A stretch of 64,000 nt of DNA from Zeugodacus cucurbitae. Its lineage: Eukaryota; Arthropoda; Insecta; Diptera; Tephritidae. Under the pieces are notes generated by a model, which made no database searches, was not told the origin of the DNA, and saw nothing but the letters and a program-made list of their open reading frames with translations. The translations under genes were made by a program, and so were the position numbers. The stretch lies in assembly GCF_028554725.1 (NCBI RefSeq), contig NC_071670.1:806001-870000 (forward strand), given 5' to 3'. Of this stretch, positions 24,537-34,234 are shown piece after piece. Each line of letters begins with the position of its first letter. The stretch's first letter is position 1.

Positions 24537-24815
24537 CTGTGAGCAAAGCAAACGATATGTGAGTTTCATAAAAATACATAGCTCGGCGGTGCGGGTAGGA
24601 AACATACAAAGTGTGTGTGAAAGAGAGATACAGAGAGAGAGAGAGAGAGCGAAAGATATAGTGTACAATTGGAAATAGTTAGCGGCCTGCAAGGAGAGTG
24701 TGATTAAGTGCAAATTAGGATTGACGCAGCAGAGGGCGCCTCCTAAAAGTGCGCAAACTACGGAGGCACATTTAGAAGGCTTCGTCTTTTGGTTCAATGG
24801 CTTTGCAAAACTCAC
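24537..24815 (-). other. eag intron between exons K and L
   Basis: Short 279-nt intron in phase 1 (donor G|GTGAGT, acceptor CACAG). It contains a pure GA/CT dinucleotide run at 24632-24649, which on the transcribed strand is a pyrimidine-rich CT tract. Nothing else is evident. Confidence 0.9.
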
Positions 24816-25068
24816 CCAATATTGCCACAACCTCATCGTCCTGTATCACCTCCAGGCTGCCGGTCACAATGAAACACAAACTGTCGATGCTCTCGCCGGT
24901 GTGATAGAGCAGATCGCCGGGCGCCGAGTGCGACATCATGAAGTGCATGGCTAGCGCGCGCAGACAACCATCCGAGGCAAGACGAAATGCTGGATGCTCG
25001 TTAAATACTTTGCGATTTAGATGAACACAAATGTCAGCCTTCATATCTTTCGGACAATAGTTTAGTAC
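24816..25068 (-). CDS. eag exon K: C-linker end and most of CNBHD
   Basis: 253 nt: 84 codons plus one base, acceptor cttcgcag|GTACTA, donor G|GTGAGT. It encodes VLNYCPKDMKADICVHLNRK, the C-linker helices, then the beta roll with APGDLLYHTGESIDSLCFIV and GSLEVIQDDEVVAIL. Eag channels are not opened by cyclic nucleotides; the fold instead binds its own C-terminal ligand. Two codons match Drosophila A-to-I editing positions as I recall them: Tyr548 (TAT, edited base 25058) and Asn567 (AAC, edited base 25002). Both remain editable here. The length agrees exactly with the fly exon. Confidence 0.97.
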
Positions 25069-27460
25069 CTGCGAAGTGGCCAAGCCGCATCATAAACGGC
25101 AAAACGTCAAACAAAGTGCGAGAGCACAAACAAAAACAAAAGTGATGGGAGTGGCAAATAAAAAACGATGTGGAAAAACAGAAGAAATAAAAAGAAAAAT
25201 AAAATGTGCGGTGAAGAGAAATGAGTGCAGAGAGAGAAACGCGGTCGAATGTAAAGTAGAAGTAGTGATGAATAGTTGGCGCGATTGAGAGCGATGAGTA
25301 TAAAATCCAAAAAAATGATGAGTGGATAATGGGTATTCATGATGACTCAAGTCGAAATAACATGTCTAGTGAGCTTTTTCTTAAGACGAATGCTTTCAAG
25401 AAAGCTTTATGCGTTGTGGTGAAAGCTTTTAGCAGCTTTCATAAAACTTTTTACTAGAAAGACGAGCTTATGACTTGTCTGCACTTAGTGAATACCCATT
25501 TTGATGAGTTGATGTTAGACGTATGTTACTTTTACTTTGAGAAAGTAGCTGGTGATATTAGTTATAAAATAGCATGATACACACGCACACTCACACATAC
25601 GTACAGACATTTTCGAATCTCACTGGGAAATGGAATTGAGTCTGCGCGCTTAGAGAGATCCCTCTTTATGACTACTGAGTAAGTTAAGTGAAATTTAATT
25701 TAAAATAAAGCGAAAGCTTACGAGTTCTTTTGAATTGGTAAACAATCTTAGAAGCTTTTATTGAGCTTTGTGAACTTTTAAAAAGTATTTGAAGTTTTCA
25801 TTGAGTTTTTTCGAATTTTTAATAAAATCTTTGAAGCTCTCATTGAGCTTTTTCGAATTTTTAATAAAATCTTTGAAGCTTTCATTGAGCTTTTTCGAAT
25901 TTTTAATAAAATCTTTGAAGCTTTCATTGAGCTTTAATCAATTGAAAGCTCTCTTAGCGCGCTTTCAACTCCATTTCCGACTGAGACACCTGGCAACTTT
26001 TTGTTTGCTGCTTCGCTATGTGAGAGTAAGTGTTCGTTCCTTGGGCGATCGGTTTATATCTCAACTATGTATGTGTGTGTTTTGCTACTAATGAGTCAGC
26101 CCTAGATGTTTTCTTAGTACAATTAGCATAAATATGAGTTCGGAACTGTCTTTTGGGTTTAACTGAATTTTGTGCTACTGTTGTTGTCTATTGTTGCTTG
26201 TGGTTATTGTATTTTATGTACGAGTATTTGTGGTCTCTACTATTTTAGGCACAAACTACAGTCAACGAAAATGGTATAAAGACGCTTCTATCTGTTTCTG
26301 AGCGTAGCTTTTGCGCTTTTATAACGATTTAAACCAAATGCGCTACAAAGCTTTGACAAAATCTATTAAGCTTTTTAAGTTAATTGTTTGTTTTTTTTTT
26401 GGTGAGCTTTTGAAAATTGTCAATGATTTGGTTTAAATTCCATCTAAAGGCACGGATTTGACGGACGCTTTTCGTTTTGACGCACGGATTTGCGGTTTTT
26501 ATGAGGCGCTAAACCGAGCATGATGACCGAACGAGCGAGCTTACCTGCACGTAGTTGAGGGAGTAGAGAAACAAAAAAAGAGAGAGAGAGACGAATAAAA
26601 TAAAATGCAAAATTGAGGTTGATTCGAAAATTAGTTCGAAAATAATTCTATAAAAGCGTGAAAAGGCGGAAAAGAGTAAGAAAGTAAATAGCAAACATTT
26701 ACAAAGCGTTTGTTAAGCCATAAAAAAGTAACGGTATAAAAAAGCGCTAAGCGAGAAATAAACGCTAAAGATAAGTATGAAAACCGCTGCCTAAAAGCAA
26801 ATGCAAACATTAGAGGGGCCTTAAAGGCGCGCTTAAGAAATGTTGCGCAAGCAAATTATGAAAATGGAAATGCAAATACTTTTCAATGAGAACCGCGCAT
26901 GAAGCTTTGGAAAGCGCCTATAACTATGCACCACCATTTATACACACAGCTTAGAGTGCTTAAACTTTTTAGTGGCGTTGGCTGAGTGCGTGGTTGTGAG
27001 TCTGAATTTAGTTCGGGTGTGTGAAGTTGGCTGTGGTGCGTGTGTGTCCGCTGTGTTTGAGGTTATGGCGACCATTGCGGTCGCTTCTTGTGCGTGTAAC
27101 TCTGACTTTGCGTGACACATTAAGTATTGAAGTGGCTTCAGTTGCTTGTGTGTTGCGGTGTCAAGTGTGTGAACCAAATTTTATTTAAATTTTTTTCAGT
27201 GTACTTTTTTACAATTTTTGTGTTTTAGTTAGAATAATGTCGAGCACACTTCGGCTACGCTGAAGCGCTGCTAACTACTCAACTAAGTTACTCAACAATT
27301 TCGCATACAATTTACATACTTTACAAAAACAAAGCTCTTCTGCTTGCATACATACGTACATACTCAGCATACTAGCAAATCGCAGCATAAATATGCATTT
27401 TTTTCTTTGTGTGGCTGAGGATGAGTGTTAGTGTCGCGTGTGCGTGAGTGCGTACATTAC
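25069..27460 (-). other. eag intron between exons J and K
   Basis: 2.4-kb intron. Contents: AGCTTT-rich sequence at about 25365-25460, a 42-bp tandem repeat at 25788-25935 listed separately, GA-rich sequence near 26578-26592, and (GT)-rich patches near 27030. No exon-like conserved frame was found. Confidence 0.8.
25788..25935. repeat. 42-bp tandem repeat, about 3.5 copies
   Basis: Units start at 25788, 25830, 25872 and 25914 with TTTGAAG(C/T)T(C/T)TCATTGAG, followed by TTTTTCGAATTTTTAATAAA. Because 42 is a multiple of three, the + strand shows a repeating 14-residue frame (SLSFFEFLIKSLKL). I read this as a repeat artefact, not a gene. Confidence 0.92.
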
Positions 27461-27660
27461 CTTTTCGGTGTCCAGGCCTTTGGTCATGGCCCACGTGGAA
27501 ACCACATAGTCCATGACGCGTTCGCTGAGCGCCTTCGGCACCTCGTGCAACTTCATGAATTCGCGCACATTGTTCAGCATGTCGTGGTACTTCGCCGTCG
27601 CTGAGGTCATCTGCTGGATGATGGTCGTCACGTGACCGAATATCGTCGCGTACAGCAGCG
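27461..27660 (-). CDS. eag exon J: S6 end and C-linker
   Basis: 200 nt: two bases plus 66 codons. The acceptor cgtgtag|CGCTG completes an Ala codon from exon I, and the donor is AAG|GTAATG. It encodes ALLYATIFGHVTTIIQQM, the inner half of S6 with the conserved YATIFGHV, then TSATAKYHDMLNNVREFMKL and VPKALSERVMDYVVSTWAMT, the first C-linker helices that couple the gate to the CNBHD and the calmodulin-regulated cytoplasmic ring. It ends GLDTEK. The exon length is compatible with the family and no deviation was noticed. Confidence 0.97.
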
Positions 27661-29827
27661 CTACACGGTGTGGAATATAGTGGAAATGGAGAGAAATACG
27701 AATGTAAATTAAACGTGTGCTTATTTATAAGTGCGTGCGCGCAAGCTCACTGGGTTAAGTGGACTTTTTTATGGCGCTTCACAAAAAAAATTAATTTCAA
27801 TTATAATCCGTTTTATGCAGCATACTTTTCGGATACTTAACACTGAGCAGAATAACAAATATGAAACAACACACAGATGGAGATGGAATGGGAGTGTGGG
27901 ATGTGGGTTGTGGGTTGTGGAACGTGACGCATGTTGATGGCTTGAGGATTAGGGGTATATGGTGAACAGTAGGTGCGATAAATACATAGAACTTGTAGAA
28001 GAGCTGAAGAAATTAGTATGCGAATTACGAACGCAAGCTAGAACAGTAATAAATGCCCAAAATTGTTGTTGTGTCATGATTATGAAGGCGGTAGCAGACG
28101 AGTGGCAGTGTTGAGTAGTTGAAATAATCTATAGCTACAGTTAGTTATTAATTTTATGCTTTTACGTGAACTACAACAACAAATGCTTAACGTCCTTACC
28201 GTTTTGTTTCAAACAGTAAAGGGTTGTAGCTCAGGCAAAAGCAGCTGTGGGGTTACTAGTTAATTCTAAAGGCTGACTATTCCTTAATGAGGGTTTCGAA
28301 AATACTATTCTTTCATCACTTTTTTCTGGCTAGTTTGAAGAAGTCTTCGAAGGTGTTATAAGCTTTTTAAATGGTTCTATAAGCTTCTTCAAATGTTCTA
28401 TAAGCTCCTTCAAAGCTTCTTCACAGTTCCTATGAACTTTTTGGAACAATTTGTGGCGGCTTTGAAGATTTTATAAGCTTCTTCTACTCAGGTCTTTTTT
28501 TTTACTCAGGTCTACATCGCATATTCTAATTTCATGTCGTGGATATTAGTCTCTCTATCAGTGAGATATTACTTGAGTGAAAACAGGGCTCAGGATCTCC
28601 TGTATCGTATAGTATCATGAAAGGCGCTACTGATTTGTTTTCCCACTTGATCTTTAGTCGGTTTCCAGCAGCGAGACGGGGAACTCCACCCTCTTAAAGT
28701 TGAGATCTCTAAATCCATGAAAATTTACAATATCAGATGGTATCCCAGCTTAATTGAATATCGTCTGGTAAACTATTGTTCTGAAACCTAAAGTGAACTA
28801 ATTAAAATTCCTGGAAGAATATGCTTTTTGGAGCTCTCTCGGTTCTCTTTTCCGTATGATTGAAACTTTTAATTAACCTTTACCCTCAAAAATGAGTGAG
28901 AATCTACGTACCATACACAAAGTAGCACATCAAGACTCTAAAACATCCATAACCTACAATTTGATCATCAAAAACTAACAACACCAACGCAAAACAAAGC
29001 GAAATCCAACGATTTTGTACTTCGTAAAGCCTTCAAAACTCACGCATAGCGAAGATTTGTCCAACTATTTTAAATTTGGTGACGCAGTGTTGTATTTTCG
29101 GAAACACATTTACAGTTTATATACAGTTTTGATGTAGAATATGGTGTTTATGAAAATTTTGTACAGAGAGAAAAGAGAAGGAGTTGCAGTTAGAGAGTAG
29201 AATGTACCAGTGTTGAGCTTTAAGCTCCTTGTTCGCTTTCAAGTAAATAAAATGCATGAAATGGTGTCAGTGGTGGTGAGCGGTTTTTCGATTCGATTTC
29301 ATTTTAGCCTACAGAGCGCTACTAGAATGTGTACTGCCGCAAATGTGATGCAGAAACAACAACTATGCTACAGAATGTAGGTTTAACAGGAAGAGTTTAT
29401 GAGTTTATTTGAACTGAATTTGGATTTTGTTTAACTAATGAATAATTATTCAACGGAGGCACACTACACCAACTCAGCATTTATTAGTTCTAGCGGCGTG
29501 ACGGCAGCGAAATGTGTGAGCCCGTAAAGCTTTGAAGTTCCAAGGTGAACCGTGGGCTTTTTTTGTGAAAAGTTACGATTTTTTTTAAATCGGTCAAGTT
29601 TCAAATTTGTTTTCGAACAAATAGGAATTTTTACCGTTAAATTTAATAATATAACAAATATTTTGAGTTGAGTTTCTTGCTCATGCTTTTCATTTTCTTT
29701 GTTTGTGCTCGGGGCGCACACATTTGCTCGGCTGCCGTTTTGCGTTTACGTCTCTTACGAAGCGTTGCGCAATTTCGTTTCGTTTAGCGAAATTGGACGC
29801 GGCAACGGAACGTGTCGGACACTGCAC
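27661..29827 (-). other. eag intron between exons I and J
   Basis: 2.2-kb intron. It holds an imperfect repeat of ATAAGCTTCTTCAAATGTTC-like units at about 28355-28490 and T-rich sequence near 28495. The frame at 29464-29721 is lysine-rich and unrecognised. No exon was found. Confidence 0.8.
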
Positions 29828-29900
29828 CTGCAATAATCATCATGCAGATGGTGAACACCTTCTCGTTGTCCGTCTCGGCGGCCACATTGCCGAAGCCCAC
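29828..29900 (-). CDS. eag exon I: selectivity filter and outer S6
   Basis: 73 nt: 24 codons plus one base, acceptor ttgcag|GTGGGC, donor GCAG|GTGCAG. It encodes VGFGNVAAETDNEKVFTICM and then MIIA. Joined to exon H, which ends in Thr-Ser, it completes the S-V-G-F-G-N filter typical of EAG channels (GFG in place of GYG). The Lys codon AAG at 29859-29861 corresponds, by my count, to the Drosophila edited Lys467 and is still editable to Arg (base 29860). The donor departs from consensus at +4 to +6 (GTGCAG), which may matter for splicing efficiency. Confidence 0.96.
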
Positions 29901-30029
29901 CTGCAAGTATACAAAAGTGATAACGGTGAAAACATGCAACGGTAAATCACACTTCAAAAAAATAGTTCACTGTTTTCTTTAACTAAAGTTGATTTGCAAA
30001 AGAGCAGCGCTCGGCTGTCTGGAACTCAC
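29901..30029 (-). other. short eag intron splitting the selectivity filter
   Basis: 129-nt phase-0 intron between ...CMTS and VGFGN... (donor TCG|GTGAGT, acceptor TTGCAG). Nothing else is visible in it. Confidence 0.93.
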
Positions 30030-30185
30030 CGATGTCATGCACGTCATGGTGAAGTAGAGCGCCGTCACATACATACTCTTGCGCGACGGACCATTTATCA
30101 GTTCCGGTCCGGTGTCGTTGCTCCAGATGTACGAGTATGGCGATTGCGTCACATTTGCCAGCTTCCACAGCCAACTGTACTGTAT
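30030..30185 (-). CDS. eag exon H: pore turret and pore helix
   Basis: 156 nt, 52 codons, phase 0 on both sides (acceptor gaatag|ATACAG, donor TCG|GTGAGT). It encodes IQYSWLWKLANVTQSPYSYI, then WSNDTGPELINGPSRKSMYV and TALYFTMTCMTS. This is the extracellular turret with N-glycosylation-type sequons (NVT, NDT), followed by the pore helix and the first two filter residues. The length equals the fly exon by my comparison. Confidence 0.97.
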
Positions 30186-30402
30186 CTATTCGAAAATAAA
30201 AACAAGCAAATAAGTGCGGAACAAAAATGTCAAAGCGAAATTGAATTGGTCGTAAAAATAACGCAAGCGAGAACAAAACGAAATGGCAGTGAAATGGTGA
30301 AAGTATTTTTTTGGGGGGAAGAGAAGAGCAGCCGGACAAATTTGTCATTTGTATAAACGCTTGTTTCCTTTGGACAATGTTTGTGTCATGTACCACACTT
30401 AC
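30186..30402 (-). other. eag intron between exons G and H
   Basis: 217-nt phase-0 intron (donor GGA|GTAAGT, acceptor CGAATAG). An open frame continues through it from exon G, but the splice sites and the protein match exclude it. Confidence 0.92.
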
Positions 30403-30749
30403 TCCATTGTCGGCATCGCTGCGGCCGATCGAGTACCAGATGCAGGCCAGCCAATGCGCCACCAGCATGTAGAAGCAGAGCAGCAGTATAAGCATCGCTG
30501 CGCCATATTCAAGATAGCGATCCAACTTGCGCACGACGCGCCCCAGTCGCAGGAGACGCACCACTTTCAGCGCGCTGAAGAGCGAGCCTATGCCGTCCTC
30601 GTCGCGGTCAAAAGCGTTGAAGACGTCGTACGGCAGGCAGCTGAGCAGATCGATGATGAACCATGACTTTAGGTAGTTCATGCGTATCACTTTGGGGTCG
30701 CTGACGACCTCGCCGCCAGGGCCCACGAACGTTGTGTGGAAATTTAAAA
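30403..30749 (-). CDS. eag exon G: S3, voltage sensor S4, S5
   Basis: 347 nt: two bases plus 115 codons, acceptor tttgcag|TTTTAAAT, donor GGA|GTAAGT. It encodes LNFHTTFVGPGGEVVSDPKV, then NYLKSWFIIDLLSCLPYDVF (S3), SALKVVRLLRLGRVVRKLDR (S4 with regularly spaced Arg/Lys gating charges), and AAMLILLLCFYMLVAHWLAC leading to WYSIG (S5). The RDEDGIG loop and the DRYLEYG S4-S5 linker are typical of Eag. Identity to fly Eag is essentially complete as far as I can recall the fly sequence. Confidence 0.98.
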
Positions 30750-30976
30750 CTGCAAAGAGGAGGTTGAGAAGAAATAGTGAAAGTTTGGTCATTCAAATGT
30801 ATGCGAGTTCAGTGTGTATATAAGATATGAATGAGAAAGCATTCCGGAGCTGTGATGGCCTTAGATGGACCTACTTTAACACGTTTTGGTCCATATTCCT
30901 CTCAAAGAAGCAACTCTCTTGTGAATGGAATGAGTTTACATACCTCTAGTTAATATTGGTTACTTTCTTTACTCAC
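30750..30976 (-). other. eag intron between exons F and G
   Basis: 227-nt phase-1 intron (donor G|GTGAGT, acceptor TTTGCAG). Nothing of note inside. Confidence 0.92.
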
Positions 30977-31073
30977 CGATATCTATAAAGAATATAACAT
31001 CTACTATGGAATCGACGACGAGCAGTGAGACGTCTTCTGAAGTTTTGTTTTTAAAAGCTACATTGTATGGCAC
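30977..31073 (-). CDS. eag exon F: end of S1, S1-S2 loop and S2
   Basis: 97 nt: 32 codons plus one base, acceptor attgcag|GTGCCA, donor ATCG|GTGAGT. It encodes VPYNVAFKNKTSEDVSLLVV and DSIVDVIFFIDI. The loop NKTSEDV is followed by the S2 helix with its conserved acidic residues (DSIVD, FFID). Those residues form part of the divalent-cation site and the gating-charge transfer path in Eag. In-frame continuity with exons E and G is exact. Confidence 0.97.
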
Positions 31074-32306
31074 CTGCAATATAGTTATCAAAATCATAAT
31101 AAGTTCCTCTGAAATTAATATTTTACATAAGACATTTGCTTAAGAAGCTTCACAAATGGAACACGCACTCATATGATTTCCAATAAGCTTAAATTACTAT
31201 CCATTCTTCAAAAATATATATTCTAACCTGGTCTTCTTCTCGCTATAGCAAAAAGATAAACATATTAAATCATTTGGAGTCATATACCTTGAGTCCACTC
31301 ACACTTATAAAGGCTTTTAATCATCGCACACTCATTCGCTCACTCTCTCCCACTCTTAGAAGCTATGTAATTTTCACTTGAGCACACAAATCACATGATT
31401 TTTAAGCACTCGACGAGTGTACAGCTATCGTTTAACATACAGAGTTACCACATCGTATTTATTATGCTCAAAGAACAGGAACACATAAATGTTGGCTCAC
31501 TAACCCGCTTACGTTTCAGGAGTTCGTATATGTCATTCGGCTTGTTGCGAATTCCCACACGGAATCCCGTTAACGATATGTGTGTGTACTAACAGCACAC
31601 AGAAACCTCATTCAAAGCGCAAATTTTGAATATGTAATGTAATAAAAGTGGCAGTTTATTGCGCCTGAGTGGAGTACATACATCCACATAACGGAATTTT
31701 ATATTTCGCTAGAGACCCTGTGCGAAAATCTGGCGGTGGACTTAACTGAGAGCTCAATGACAGTAATGAATGACAGCTTTACGGGTTCAGAAATGCTTTA
31801 TTCGGTCGACACTTCTGTGGATTATCTCCTGATATTGGGGAAGTAGTTCTTGGTTCTCAACTGAAGTGGGCCAGTTCCAAGTGGAACCGACATTGCTAGA
31901 GAATACATGAAATAGCTCTCTTATACTCTTACATTTCTCATGTATAGGAGGTTTCTCAAACCCATTATGTAATTGCTAAAGAACCCTTAAGATCTATAAA
32001 AAAACTGATAATTTATTGACTATTTATGCTTCTCGAATGTAATTAGAATTAGTCACAATACTAAAAAAGTAATTATTTTCTTTTCTAATATTCATTCATT
32101 AATAATTTTATTTTCTCATTTCTTTGCAGGTAAGTCAACTGTACTTCAATAATTTACGACCCTTTTGGCTGCGAGCATATTAGAGCATGCCACCAAAAAT
32201 TTTCTGTCGACCATTAAAATCAGTCAATTTCATAATTTATGCCGTTTTATGTGCGTGTTCCATTTGTCACATACTCCACACCACACACCGCAAACTTATA
32301 GCTTAC
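31074..32306 (-). other. eag intron between exons E and F
   Basis: 1.2-kb phase-0 intron with no recognisable extra exon. It is AT-rich and holds no repeat worth listing. Confidence 0.85.
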
Positions 32307-32450
32307 CATAATGGCTGTATAAAATGTTAAACACAATATCACCCAATCCCAAATCGCTTTGAATGCACAATAATGCAGAAGAATGTGTGGCGGCGTCTTT
32401 GGCGCTTCTTGTCTGTATTGTGGCATAATATCGGCGCTGAGTGACATCAT
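32307..32450 (-). CDS. eag exon E: pre-S1 linker and S1
   Basis: 144 nt, exactly 48 codons in phase 0 (acceptor cttacag|ATGATG, donor ATG|GTAAGC). It encodes MMSLSADIMPQYRQEAPKTP, PHILLHYCAFKAIWDWVILC and LTFYTAIM. The first half is the conserved cytoplasmic linker and the second half is S1. The two starting Met codons are internal; the surrounding exons show that they are not translation starts. Confidence 0.97.
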
Positions 32451-32580
32451 CTGTAAGAGCGAAATGAAGCGGCAAGCAGTAAAGATAAAGCAGATCCACA
32501 ATCAGTTTTAAGAAACACAAAAAGTGTCTTAAAGTGTGTGAGAATTTAAGAATTTCATTAATCACATGGTTAGTACTTAC
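32451..32580 (-). other. eag intron between exons D and E
   Basis: 130-nt phase-0 intron (donor CAT|GTAAGT, acceptor CTTACAG). Nothing else is visible in it. Confidence 0.92.
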
Positions 32581-32693
32581 ATGCGCCAAATTGGATTGTT
32601 TCGTTGGATCCTTTAGTGTTGGCAGATGTGCGCTGAATTGACGACTTCGTGTCACCGAACGCGCCAGTTTGGCGAATTTCGATAAACCTAAAA
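32581..32693 (-). CDS. eag exon D: N-linker between PAS and S1
   Basis: 113 nt: two bases plus 37 codons, donor CAT|GTAAGT. With acceptor tttcaag|TTTTAG the junction reads D-T-K-G-V-L-G-L-S-K-F, as in fly Eag. The exon continues AKLARSVTRSRQFSAHLPTL and KDPTKQSNLAH. The basic amphipathic KFAKLARSVTRSR segment lies where Kv10 channels bind calmodulin on the N-terminal side. A second AG six bases further in (ttttag|GT) would also be in frame and would remove Val-Leu; it is described under findings. Confidence 0.95.
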
Positions 32694-34102
32694 CTTGAAA
32701 GTAAATATCAAAAAGTTCACATTAACGACAACAACACAACACAACAACGACAACTAAAAATTTCAAAAACAAATAGAGAGAGTAATCGGCAAATTTCAAC
32801 AACAATTAGAAGAAGTAGTTCATGTAGTAGAGATGATAGTGTCTCAGTGTTTAGGTGAAGTTCATAAAATGAAGTTGATGATGGAAGAAAGTGTTGATCA
32901 TAGATAGTTAAAACCTCTTAGTGGACCGCACAGTGTTTTTTTATAGTTCTTTAGTGTTTTCCGCTGTTTATAGTGTGTGTGTTTTTATTATATATCTGAG
33001 ATTACTGCTTTTTTCAGACGATTACCATATTTCGCGTTTGTTCCTATTTATTTAACTTATGGTTTATGAATTCGAAAATCCAATTTTTTCTAAATAATGG
33101 TTTTTTTTTGCTGAAATTTTGCCTTTTAAAAACTATTGGAGCTATTCAAAAAATAATAATAAAAAGCCAATTGAAGACAATCACAAATTTTGGTGCTTGA
33201 ATTGAAAAATTAACAGTTAATTAATTTCGAAACTAGAAATTCTTCCAATAAATATCAAAAGTTTGAAAGAAAAAACTTTTTGAAGAAGGTTAGAGGTTTT
33301 ATCATAATATTTTTGTATATTTAATGTGCTTTCAACTTCCATATACTTCCCTTCTACTACGTTTAAGTATTGGTTTATTTCTTCTTTTTCTGAATAAACT
33401 GTTAGATTTTTTAAGCGTTCGTAATGTTTATTATATAACAGCTGAAACTTTATACCATGATATCTAAGTTGATTGGCTTTCAGCACTTATTCAGCTAAAG
33501 AAATGGCTTGCTGAATAAAGCGCTGAATGACCAAAAGATTGCAAACATTGATAAAAAGATTCTTACCTGAATAAATCGCTTAATGAAAAAACTGCTTGCA
33601 AAATCTGGTAAGAAGATTCAGTCTAGATATGTCTTCTATAGAAAATTATATAGTTTACTAACACCACTACATAGTTTAGATATATTTACGAAGAATCTTC
33701 AACACAGTTAAATAATCTAGTGTTTTCTTGCTTTAATTATCAATAAAATATATAGTTTATGCTTTTCTAGTTTCGAAAGTTATGAGGAAATAGTGCTGCA
33801 TTCATGAAGAATGACTCTTCAGACTCGAACATGCAAGAGCTAAAGTAGAAAAAGAGTGCCAAAGCATAGTGTGACTTTACAAAAATGTATGCTGCTTCAT
33901 TATTCGACTTTTGAGATATTAATTTCACAAAATTTTGTCAATTCAGATTAACAAATTCGCAATGCTCCTAAAACTATGCTTTGACACTCAATTTCAGTAC
34001 GAAACACTTTGTTAGTAAATAGGTCTTGTATAGCGCACAATTGTGTTAGTTTAAAATAGAGATTCTTCTACTGCTAGTAAAGTTTGTTATTGTTTTACTT
34101 AC
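32694..34102 (-). other. eag intron between exons C and D
   Basis: 1.4-kb phase-1 intron. It contains the 89-codon lysine- and tyrosine-rich frame at 33217-33486, mentioned as a weak candidate under findings. The rest is AT-rich with no obvious repeat. Confidence 0.8.
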
Positions 34103-34234
34103 CACCCTTTGTGTCTTCGCTGTCGATCGGCTGCTTGAGTGCCGTGATATCCCGAAATGTTAGCAGAAATAACACAACCAAATCCCTTTCGTTGCGTATT
34201 GGAGCGACTTGCAACAGCAGCCATAGCGGAGTTT
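34103..34234 (-). CDS. eag exon C: C-terminal half of PAS domain
   Basis: 132 nt: two bases, 43 codons and one base. The acceptor cacacag|AAACTCC completes a Lys codon after exon B (N-K-T-P-L-W), and the donor GGTG|GTAAGT is strong. It encodes TPLWLLLQVAPIRNERDLVV, LFLLTFRDITALKQPI and DSEDTKG, the final beta strands of the eag PAS domain. The longer open frame upstream to 34562 is intron read-through with no similarity. When exon X is included, its last base joins the same Lys codon. Confidence 0.96.

Noticed and set aside
25789..26091. 100-codon + strand frame with a repeating 14-residue pattern
   Set aside because: Created by the 42-bp tandem repeat; no similarity and no gene context.
30186..30402. 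Frame read through from exon G into the intron
   Set aside because: A strong donor (GGA|GTAAGT) and the exact join to exon H (IQYSW) show that it is intron.
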